Part shown: piece by piece, positions 25,633-32,941 of the stretch
Numbering within the stretch: position 1 is the first letter of the stretch
Layout of the letters: the number at the start of each line of letters is the position of its first letter
From: Prevotella sp.
Lineage (GTDB): Bacteria; Bacteroidota; Bacteroidia; Bacteroidales; Bacteroidaceae
Length of the DNA: 46,631 nt
Assembly (NCBI GenBank): GCA_017617615.1
Contig: JAFZVV010000001.1
Coordinates: 1-46,631, forward strand
Reading direction: 5' to 3'
Translations under genes and position numbers: made by a program
Notes under the pieces: generated by a model
What the model was told of the DNA's origin: nothing
What the model saw: only the letters and a program-made list of their open reading frames with translations
The model's database searches: none

Positions 25633-26718
25633 TCATCTGCAGATTTCCAAAGCCATGAGATTCATCAGTCTGCATTGCTCGGCAGTGACTTTCCTCTTTT
25701 CGTTGTGATGCTCAAATGGAGAAAGCATCAGAAGAACACCTCTGCCACAGGCATGGAATTGTTCGCCATGAGGTTTCGACAATGAGGTGAAGCCATTCTC
25801 GATGATGACGATGGTGGGCAGACCTTCGTTGAAAGCGGCCCGCATCACCTGTTTCTCACCTGGCGAGATGGCCGGAGATACGAGAACGGCTCCTTTTCTG
25901 GCGGCTTCAAGATAGTAGTTGACAGCTTTGCTTATTTCTATGTCGCTCATTCGGCGAGACACGCGCACGGCGATGCGCCAGGGCGATGATAGTAGGTCGC
26001 GGTTGCCAATGGCACTGAAACGATATGAACCGATGTGAAGGTCGAAAACCGGTCGCAGCCATTCTGGGCGGGCCCGCTTCATCAATAAGCGGCGAGGGTT
26101 GTCGCGTAGATAGTTCTGCCAGATCGGCAGTTCATTGTATGAGCGGAGAATGAGGTCGTTGTAGCCTTTAGCGAAGAGAGAAGGGGAGAGGCGGCCTATG
26201 CTTTGCGACGGTAGAGCCGCCGCCTGCGGAGAAGTGACGTGCTGACAGGCCAGTGTAGAAGGCTTCTCCGTAGGTTGCGGCTTTGCCGCAACAGTCGTTA
26301 GGGGCTTTGCCATTTCTCTCAGTGCCCTGCGGCATCCTGCCTTGAACCCAGAGATGACATGCCCTAAATGCACCGGCAATGGCGTTTTTACAAAAAGAAT
26401 GCCATGCATATGGTCGGGCATCATTTGCAAGGCACGTATTTCTATTTGTGGGAAATGACGGGGAATAGCAAGCCATTCGTTCTCAACGGCTTTCCCGAGT
26501 TCTGACAGTTCTATGCGCGGTTCGTCGCTGCTGCCTTTTTCTGCAAAGGCATCACCTGCCAATCGGCCAAAGACGGGCAGCCTTCCTTCCACTTCCAGAG
26601 TAATCATATACATCCGCCGGTCCTTGTAGTCATGATGGTCATCACGACGTTTCATCGAGACTTTCTTCTCTCCCGCGTTTTTTTTCTTTGCTGCAAGTTG
26701 TTCTTCGGTCATCTGCAT
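25633..26718 (-). CDS. HUH (Y1) transposase-like protein, RAYT type, with C-terminal Rossmann-like domain
   Basis: 361 aa. The N-terminal half (about 30-225) is a Y1_Tnp/IS200-like domain: MITLEVEGRLPVFG, then the HUH metal motif MPDHMHGILFV (about 101-111), and the catalytic Tyr candidate in QNYLRDNPRR (about 200-209). The second part (about 235-361) is extra: GNRDLL, then GAVLVSPAISPGEKQVMRAA and GLPTIVIIENGF, which looks like the nucleotide-binding fold of DprA/SLOG proteins. That assignment is inference. REP-associated tyrosine transposases cut and move palindromic repeats, and palindromic arrays occur in this window. An 8-bp hairpin (26274-26292) lies inside the coding region between the two halves of the Y1 domain. 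It follows trmD by 40 nt. No flanking terminal repeats were found. Confidence 0.82.
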   Translation of the reverse strand: MQMTEEQLAAKKKNAGEKKVSMKRRDDHHDYKDRRMYMITLEVEGRLPVFGRLAGDAFAEKGSSDEPRIELSELGKAVENEWLAIPRHFPQIEIRALQMMPDHMHGILFVKTPLPVHLGHVISGFKAGCRRALREMAKPLTTVAAKPQPTEKPSTLACQHVTSPQAAALPSQSIGRLSPSLFAKGYNDLILRSYNELPIWQNYLRDNPRRLLMKRARPEWLRPVFDLHIGSYRFSAIGNRDLLSSPWRIAVRVSRRMSDIEISKAVNYYLEAARKGAVLVSPAISPGEKQVMRAAFNEGLPTIVIIENGFTSLSKPHGEQFHACGRGVLLMLSPFEHHNEKRKVTAEQCRLMNLMALEICR

Positions 26719-26758
26719 GACAATCGCATAAAAGAAGACTTGTGCTGAGCAGACATCT

Positions 26759-27439
26759 CTATGAGTGGTCCAATAGGTCGGGCCTTAGGCGGCGGGTGCG
26801 CTCCAGGCTCTGCTCTATCTCCCAGTCCTTGATTTTTGCTTCGTTGCCGCTGAGCAGGATGTCGGGAACCTTCCATCCCTTGTAGTCTGCCGGACGTGTA
26901 TAGATGGGCGCGGAGAGAAGGTTGTCCTGGAAACAGTCGGAGAGTGCGCTTTGGTCATCGCTGATGACTCCCGGCACGAGACGGATGATGGCATCCGCCA
27001 TCACTGCCGCCGCCAGTTCACCCCCCGTGAGCACATAGTCACCGATGGAGATTTCGCGTGTGATGAGGTGGTCGCGGATACGCTGGTCGATGCCCTTGTA
27101 GTGTCCACATAGGATGATGATGTTGTGCAGCATCGACATGTCGTTGGCGATGGCTTGTGAAAACTGCTCCCCGTCGGGCGAGGTGAAGATGACCTCGTCG
27201 TAGTCGCGCTCCGCCTTCAGTGCCGAGATGGCCCTGTCGATGGGTTCGCACTGCATCACCATACCGGCGAATCCCCCATAGGGGTAGTCGTCCACACGGC
27301 GCCATTTGTCGGTGGTGTAGTCACGCAGATTGTGCAGGTGTATCTCTGCCAGTCCTTTCTTTTGTGCACGCGCGAGGATTGACTCGTGAACGAATCCCTC
27401 CAGCATCTCAGGCAATACGGTAATGATATCTATTCTCAT
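26759..27439 (-). CDS. trmD: tRNA (guanine37-N1)-methyltransferase
   Basis: 226 aa from ATG 27439 ([13 protein letters not shown]). SPOUT-type knot motifs [12 protein letters not shown] (about 110-121) and [14 protein letters not shown] (about 130-143) bind AdoMet. It methylates G37 in tRNAs reading CNN codons, preventing +1 frameshifts. The upstream in-frame extension to 27499 runs through a poly-A stretch and the -7 box, so it is rejected. The usual partners rpsP, rimM and rplS are not next to it. Confidence 0.96.
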   Translation of the reverse strand: MRIDIITVLPEMLEGFVHESILARAQKKGLAEIHLHNLRDYTTDKWRRVDDYPYGGFAGMVMQCEPIDRAISALKAERDYDEVIFTSPDGEQFSQAIANDMSMLHNIIILCGHYKGIDQRIRDHLITREISIGDYVLTGGELAAAVMADAIIRLVPGVISDDQSALSDCFQDNLLSAPIYTRPADYKGWKVPDILLSGNEAKIKDWEIEQSLERTRRLRPDLLDHS

Positions 27440-27447
27440 ATCTGTGG

Positions 27448-27455
27448 CAAAAGTA
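27448..27455 (-). promoter_or_regulatory. -7 box (TACTTTTG) of trmD
   Basis: Complement of CAAAAGTA, matching TAnnTTTG. The trmD ATG begins 8 nt downstream, again giving an almost leaderless transcript. The -33 element is not clear. Confidence 0.5.
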
Positions 27456-27519
27456 AAAAAAAAAAATGATATAGTAGATGTATGATGAATAAAAAGCACC
27501 CTCTTTTTGGGGGAATTGT

Positions 27520-27550
27520 TTTGCCTAAAAGATTATTTTCGTTAATTTAG
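27520..27550 (+). promoter_or_regulatory. Promoter for the 27607-29043 gene pair
   Basis: TTTG at 27520-27523, a 19-bp spacer and TAATTTAG at 27543-27550 (one mismatch to TAnnTTTG). The ATG lies 56 nt downstream. Confidence 0.6.
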
Positions 27551-27606
27551 CGGCGGAAAACCGTTTAGAGCCCCATAGTCATATTGTATACTTTATATCA
27601 GATCAT

Positions 27607-28266
27607 ATGAAAACGACATTTTCTTTCCGTATACTGCCCATCATGATGTTGGGCGCACTTCTCCTTGTCTGTTCACCTGTAGATGCACAGAGCCGCACCG
27701 GCAGGAAACGGGCCAGGACCACCACTACAGCCTCTTCGCGCCAGTTGAAAGCCCCTGCTGCCCCCACACCCATCAGCGTGAGGGAGCGCACCATCCAGGA
27801 TCTGCTCTATTTCCCCTTCGGATACCTGACTGGCTATATGGGAACCAAGGAAGATGCGGAAAAGCAGATTACCGCTGCTTTCGGCCAATGTGAGTCCATC
27901 TCCATGCTCCCCGGACTGCATGCCCACGACACCTTCGACTTCACTTACCGTGACGTGCCCCTCGGCCTTGCCTTTTACGACTGGTATGAAGACAAGATGT
28001 TTTATGATTTCTATTTCGAGATGAAGGCCGATGCCGACAGGTTCTATACCAACTTGTCGAACGACATCAAGGGCGTGGGCATCCCGCTTACCCAGGACAG
28101 GATTTACGGTGGCGTGTCCAACCGCACCCGTCCCGTTTCCATCTTCAAGTGGGTGTATGTCAGCACTCCGGAGAAAGTGAAGTATGTTGAAAACACCAAT
28201 GCCGACAGCCGACATCTCGAAGGATGGTATAAGGTGGAGTTGGGCGTCTATAAAAGAGCACGGTGA
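27607..28266 (+). CDS. Secreted protein of unknown function
   Basis: 219 aa. Signal peptide MKTTFSFRILPIMMLGALLL with cleavage near Ala27. A basic, Thr/Ala/Pro-rich linker follows (about 30-60). The folded part (about 62-219) starts with TIQDLLYFPFGYLTGYMG and has an aromatic-rich middle (YDWYEDKMFYDFYFEMKADADRFY) and KWVYVSTPEKVKYVEN. I do not recognise the family. A DUF5020 outer-membrane protein follows 30 nt downstream, so the two may be co-transcribed. Confidence 0.8.
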   Translation: MKTTFSFRILPIMMLGALLLVCSPVDAQSRTGRKRARTTTTASSRQLKAPAAPTPISVRERTIQDLLYFPFGYLTGYMGTKEDAEKQITAAFGQCESISMLPGLHAHDTFDFTYRDVPLGLAFYDWYEDKMFYDFYFEMKADADRFYTNLSNDIKGVGIPLTQDRIYGGVSNRTRPVSIFKWVYVSTPEKVKYVENTNADSRHLEGWYKVELGVYKRAR

Positions 28267-28296
28267 TAGAGATGGCCGTCGTCTTGAAAACCTCGT

Positions 28297-29043
28297 ATGT
28301 TTATGAAAAGAACACTTATCCTTTTTTTGCTCTGTCTGGCGGTTTTCATCGTCAGGGGGCAGAACGTGCAGTTGCACTACGATTTGGGACATTCGCTGTA
28401 TGACGAACTGTCGGTACGTCCCAGCGTGACCACCACCCTTGAAATGTATAAGCCCGACAGATGGGGAAACACGTTTTTCTTCGCCGATATCGACTATTTC
28501 CACGATGGTGTGGCGGGCGTGTATTGGGAGATATCGCGTGAGTTCAATATCTGGTGGGATGAACGGTGGGCAGCGCACGTGGAATACGATGGCGGAACGG
28601 CTTCCAGTCAGTTGAACGATATGTCGACCCGTTTCCAGCATGCGTTTCTTGCCGGACTCGCCTGGAATTGGGGCAACGTCGATTTCACGCAATCCTTGTC
28701 CATACAGGCACTCTATAAATACTATTTCAAGGGACAGCACCCATGGAACCGCCCCTACAGCGGTTTCCAGGCCACGGCAGTGTGGGCTCTCAATACTTCC
28801 AATAGACTTTTCACCTTCTCTGGATTCATCGACAGTTGGTATGACCCAAGCGTGCGCGGCAACTGGATTACCATCACCGAACCGCAACTGTGGATAAATA
28901 TCAATGCCTTGCGCGGATGCAAGCAGGTGAAGTTGAGTCTGGGCACCGAAGTGGAGATAAGCAATAATTTCATCTTCGACAAGAACGGCCGCAACGACCA
29001 TTTCTACGCTATCCCCACTATCGCAGCCAAATGGAGCTTTTGA
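28297..29043 (+). CDS. DUF5020 family, Tsx-like outer-membrane beta-barrel
   Basis: 248 aa. Signal peptide MFMKRTLILFLLCLAVFIVRG (alternative ATG at 28303). Alternating hydrophobic strands rich in Trp, Tyr and Phe, such as TTTLEMYKPDRWGNTFFFAD and VYWEISREFNIWWDERWAAH, end in the C-terminal signature IAAKWSF, with the final Phe expected of an outer-membrane barrel. DUF5020 proteins are related to the nucleoside channel Tsx, so the role may be nucleoside or small solute passage. It follows the unknown secreted gene by 30 nt. Confidence 0.85.
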   Translation: MFMKRTLILFLLCLAVFIVRGQNVQLHYDLGHSLYDELSVRPSVTTTLEMYKPDRWGNTFFFADIDYFHDGVAGVYWEISREFNIWWDERWAAHVEYDGGTASSQLNDMSTRFQHAFLAGLAWNWGNVDFTQSLSIQALYKYYFKGQHPWNRPYSGFQATAVWALNTSNRLFTFSGFIDSWYDPSVRGNWITITEPQLWININALRGCKQVKLSLGTEVEISNNFIFDKNGRNDHFYAIPTIAAKWSF

Positions 29044-29063
29044 AGCCCCACCTCTACCGTCAT

Positions 29064-29081
29064 TCCCCACTTTGGTGGGGA
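29064..29081 (+). other. Short hairpin after the DUF5020 gene
   Basis: TCCCCAC pairs with GTGGGGA around a TTTG loop. No T-run follows, so it could be an mRNA 3' end stabiliser or a weak terminator. Confidence 0.4.
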
Positions 29082-29164
29082 GAATAATGTAGGAGGGAAT
29101 ACCTTGGAACCTCGAAATCCTTATCGTCCGTAAGGTCCTTATTAACCCCATAACCACCAAGAAA

Positions 29165-30958
29165 ATGCTAAAAACCCTCGCCGCACAAGTCAAGGAATAC
29201 AAGCGGGCCGCGATACTCACGCCTGTCTTCACCTCGCTCGAGGTGGTGATGGACGTGCTCATCCCATATGTTACTGCCAAGCTTATCGACCTCGGTATCA
29301 CCGCCAAGGATATGCAGAATGTATATCTCTACGGTGGTATCATGCTCGCCATGGCCGCCTTGAGTCTCTTCTTCGGCATCACCGCTGGCCGCTACTCGGC
29401 ATACGCCTCAACGGGTTTTGCCCGTAACCTGCGCGACGCGATGTACCGCAACATCCAGACTTTCTCGTTCTCCGACATCGACAAGTTCAGCACCTCGGGA
29501 CTCGTCACCCGCATGACCACCGATGTGAACAACCTGCAGAACGCGTTTCAGCAATTGCTGCGCATTTCGGTGCGGGCGCCTTTCCGTATGGTGTCGAGCA
29601 TCTTCATGTGCTTCCTCATCGACGTGCGAATGAGTCTCATTTTCCTCATCGCCATGGTGGTGCTCTCGGTGTTTCTCTATTTCCTCATCAGTAGGGTGGC
29701 AGGACTGTTCAAGCTGGTCTTCGAGCACTACGATGAACTCAACCGCAACGTACAGGAGAATATCTCTGGCATCCGTGTGGTGAAGGCCTTCGTGCGGGAA
29801 GACCACGAGAACGCAAAGTTCACCTGGGCCGCCGAGGCACTCTACAAACTCTACGTGCGCACCGAAGGACTGATGGCGCTCAACCACCCCGTGATGAACC
29901 TCGTGGTTTATGGCTGTATCATCGCCATCTCATGGTTCGGTGCACAGTTCGTCGTGGGCGGCACGCTCACCACGGGCGAGATTACCTCGCTCTTCACCTA
30001 TGTGATGAGCATCCTCATGTCGCTGATGATGCTCAGCATGATTTTCGTGATGCTCACACAGAGCGCCGCCAGCGGACAGCGCGTGGCAGAGGTCATCGAC
30101 GAAGAGGCCGACATCGTCAACCCCAAGAAACCCGTGATGGAAGTGCCCAACGGCAAGGTCGACTTCAACCACGTCTATTTCGCCTATAAAGGTGGTAGCG
30201 GTGAATATGCCGTGCAGAATATTTCGTTCCACGTAAAGAGCGGCGAGACCATTGGCGTGATTGGTGGTACGGGTAGCGGAAAGTCGTCGGTCGTCAACCT
30301 CGTCAGCCGCCTCTACGACGTGTCGAAAGGCAGCGTGATGGTAGGCGGCAAGGACGTGAGGCAGTACGACCTCGAGACCCTTCGCGATGCCGTGGCCGTG
30401 GTGCTGCAGAAAAACGTGCTCTTCTCGGGCACCATCCTCGACAACTTGCGGTGGGGCAACGGCGAGGCCACCCTCGAGGAATGTAAGGAAGCCTGTCGGA
30501 TGGCGTGTGCCGACGAGTTCATCGACCAGATGCCCGACGGTTATGACACCCGCATCGAACAGGGTGGCGTGAATGTGTCGGGCGGACAGAAACAGCGCCT
30601 GTGCATCGCCCGCGCCCTGCTCAAACACCCTAAGGTACTCGTACTCGACGACAGTACCAGTGCCTGCGACACCGCCACCGATGCAGCCATCCAGCGTGCC
30701 TTCCGTGAAGACCTGCCCGACATCACGAAAATCATCATCGCGCAGCGTATCTCCAGTGTGAAAGACTGTGACCGCATCCTTGTGCTTGACAAAGGACGGG
30801 TGAGCGGCTTCGACACGCACGAAAACCTTTTGCGCCAGAATGCCATCTACCATGAAATCTACACCCTGCAGAACGAGGATGGCGGCGACTTCGACGAGCC
30901 ACAGAAGAACCGTCGGCAGAAGAAACAGAGCCAGAAACCTAAAACGAAGAAGTTATGA
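29165..30958 (+). CDS. ABC exporter half-transporter with degenerate catalytic site
   Basis: 597 aa. Six TM segments (about 15-310) of the ABC_membrane type are followed by an ATPase domain. Walker A is GGTGSGKS (about 366-373), signature VSGGQKQRLCIAR, Walker B VLVLDDSTSA with Asp in place of the catalytic Glu (about 497), and the switch His is Gln in IIIAQRISS (about 526). These two changes mark a non-hydrolysing site. Its last codon overlaps the next ABC gene (ATGA), so the two form a heterodimer of the LmrCD/TM287-288 kind. The Lys-rich C-terminal tail is unusual but short. Substrate unknown. Confidence 0.93.
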   Translation: MLKTLAAQVKEYKRAAILTPVFTSLEVVMDVLIPYVTAKLIDLGITAKDMQNVYLYGGIMLAMAALSLFFGITAGRYSAYASTGFARNLRDAMYRNIQTFSFSDIDKFSTSGLVTRMTTDVNNLQNAFQQLLRISVRAPFRMVSSIFMCFLIDVRMSLIFLIAMVVLSVFLYFLISRVAGLFKLVFEHYDELNRNVQENISGIRVVKAFVREDHENAKFTWAAEALYKLYVRTEGLMALNHPVMNLVVYGCIIAISWFGAQFVVGGTLTTGEITSLFTYVMSILMSLMMLSMIFVMLTQSAASGQRVAEVIDEEADIVNPKKPVMEVPNGKVDFNHVYFAYKGGSGEYAVQNISFHVKSGETIGVIGGTGSGKSSVVNLVSRLYDVSKGSVMVGGKDVRQYDLETLRDAVAVVLQKNVLFSGTILDNLRWGNGEATLEECKEACRMACADEFIDQMPDGYDTRIEQGGVNVSGGQKQRLCIARALLKHPKVLVLDDSTSACDTATDAAIQRAFREDLPDITKIIIAQRISSVKDCDRILVLDKGRVSGFDTHENLLRQNAIYHEIYTLQNEDGGDFDEPQKNRRQKKQSQKPKTKKL

Positions 30959-32853
30959 GAATGGGTATGCGCACTCCTCCGGGACAGGTCTTTGCCAACA
31001 ACGAAAAGGCGAGAGACCGCAAGGCCACCTTGCTGAGGTTGCTGAAATTCGTGATGCAGCACTACAGGTTCTCCTTCCTCCTGGTGTTCGCCTGCATCAT
31101 TGTGTCGTCGGTTGCCACACTGATGTCAACCCTCTTCACACGTACGCTCATCGACGACTATATTTTACCGCTCATCGGCACGGCGAACCCCGACTTCTCG
31201 CCTTTGGCGATGGCACTGCTCAAGCTCGCTGCCGTGCTCATTGTGGGCGTGGCGTGCTCGTATGCCTACAACCGCATCATGATCAGCGTGAGTCAGGGCA
31301 CGATGCTGCGTCTGCGTAAGAGCATGTTCACACACATGCAGCAGTTGCCCATCAAGTATTTCGACTCTCACTCCCACGGCGACGTGATGTCGACCTACAC
31401 CAACGACGTTGACAGCCTGCGGCAGGTCATCAGTTCCAGTCTCCCCTCGGCATTCAGTTCGCTCATCACCCTCGCCGTGACCTTCTCGAGCATGGTGGTG
31501 CTCAGTCTGCCCCTCACCGGTGTATCGCTCTTCATGGCGGTGGTGATGGCCTACGCCACCACCTATCTTGGCAAGATGTCGCGGAAGTACTTCGTGGCAC
31601 AGCAACAGAACCTCGCCAAGGTAAACGGTTTCATCGAGGAGATGATGACCGGACAGAAGGTGGTGAAGGTGTTCTGCTACGAGGACAAGGCCATTAGCCA
31701 GTTTGCTGAAATCAACGAGGAACTGCGGTCGAGCGCCAACAACGCCAACAAGATAGCCAATATCGTGATGCCCGTCAACGGCAATCTCGGTAACCTCGGT
31801 TATGTACTCATCGCCGTGGTGGGTGCCGCCATCGCCATGCATTCCAGCACGGCCCTCTCCATCGGTACCCTTGTGGCCTTCCTCACTCTGAACAAGAACT
31901 TCACGCAGCCCATCGCGCAAATCAGTCAGCAGGTGAACAGCGTGCTCAACGCGTCGGCAGGAGCCGAGCGCATCTTCGACTTGCTCGACGAGGAGCAGGA
32001 AACCGACAACGGACAGGTGGAGATGGTGAATGCCACCATGGACGACAACGGCACCGTGACCGTTGCCGACCACCGCACGGAGACCTGGGCGTGGAAGACC
32101 CCTGAGGGTCAGCTTACGAAAGTGGAAGGCGGTGTGAGTTTCGACATGGTTGATTTCGGCTATGTGCCCGAGAAACAGGTGCTCTACGACATCATGCTCG
32201 ATGCCATGCCCGGACAGAAGATTGCCTTCGTGGGAGGCACGGGTGCCGGGAAAACCACCATCACCAACCTCATCAATCGTTTCTACGATATCCAGGACGG
32301 GAAGATACAATACGATGGCATCAACATCAACGACATCTCGAAACGCCACCTGCGGCGGAGTCTTGGCATGGTGTTGCAGGAAACACAGTTGTTCACCGGA
32401 ACAGTAATGGACAACATCCGCTACGGACGGCTCGATGCCACCGATCAGGAGTGTATCGAGGCAGCGAAACTCGTGGGAGCCGACGACTTCATCCGCCGTT
32501 TATCGAACGGCTACCAGACCATCATCAGTGGCACTGCGTCGAACCTCAGCCAGGGTGAGCGGCAGTTGCTCTCCATCGCTCGTACCGCTATTGCCGACCC
32601 GCCTGTGCTCATCCTCGACGAGGCCACCTCGTCGATAGACACACGTACCGAAAGGATGGTGCAGCAGGGCATGGACTCGCTCATGCGTGGGCGTACCACC
32701 TTCGTCATCGCTCACCGCCTGTCGACGGTGCGCAACTCCGACTGCATTATCGTGCTCGAGCGGGGACGCATCATCGAGCGGGGTACGCACGACGAACTCA
32801 TCGCGCTCCAAGGAAAATACTACCAGCTTTATACTGGAAATGACATCGGCTGA
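30955..32853 (+). CDS. ABC exporter half-transporter, catalytically complete partner
   Basis: 632 aa. Six TM segments (about 35-335), then an ATPase domain with Walker A GGTGAGKT (about 427-434), signature LSQGERQLLSIAR, Walker B VLILDEATSSID with the catalytic Glu (about 556) and His in FVIAHRLST (about 585). An insertion of about 50 residues between the TM and ATPase parts (about 343-393, with TVTVADHRTETWAW) is longer than usual. The ATGA overlap with the upstream half-transporter indicates coupled synthesis of a heterodimer. Multidrug or lipid export is typical, but the substrate cannot be read. Confidence 0.94.
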   Translation: MRMGMRTPPGQVFANNEKARDRKATLLRLLKFVMQHYRFSFLLVFACIIVSSVATLMSTLFTRTLIDDYILPLIGTANPDFSPLAMALLKLAAVLIVGVACSYAYNRIMISVSQGTMLRLRKSMFTHMQQLPIKYFDSHSHGDVMSTYTNDVDSLRQVISSSLPSAFSSLITLAVTFSSMVVLSLPLTGVSLFMAVVMAYATTYLGKMSRKYFVAQQQNLAKVNGFIEEMMTGQKVVKVFCYEDKAISQFAEINEELRSSANNANKIANIVMPVNGNLGNLGYVLIAVVGAAIAMHSSTALSIGTLVAFLTLNKNFTQPIAQISQQVNSVLNASAGAERIFDLLDEEQETDNGQVEMVNATMDDNGTVTVADHRTETWAWKTPEGQLTKVEGGVSFDMVDFGYVPEKQVLYDIMLDAMPGQKIAFVGGTGAGKTTITNLINRFYDIQDGKIQYDGININDISKRHLRRSLGMVLQETQLFTGTVMDNIRYGRLDATDQECIEAAKLVGADDFIRRLSNGYQTIISGTASNLSQGERQLLSIARTAIADPPVLILDEATSSIDTRTERMVQQGMDSLMRGRTTFVIAHRLSTVRNSDCIIVLERGRIIERGTHDELIALQGKYYQLYTGNDIG

Positions 32854-32941
32854 TGCCCAAAACTGCTACGCTGTCGTAACATGGAAAGACAACCCCGACA
32901 ATCACCTATACCTATAACAGATAAAACCATTATTCGCTATT

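Noticed and set aside
25633..26718. Complete insertion sequence around the HUH transposase gene
   Set aside because: No terminal repeats, flanking target duplications or accessory tnpB gene could be seen; single-copy RAYT-like behaviour fits better.
27673..29307. Minus-strand reading frame of 544 codons
   Set aside because: It runs antisense across two genes with signal peptides and an intergenic region; no recognisable domain.
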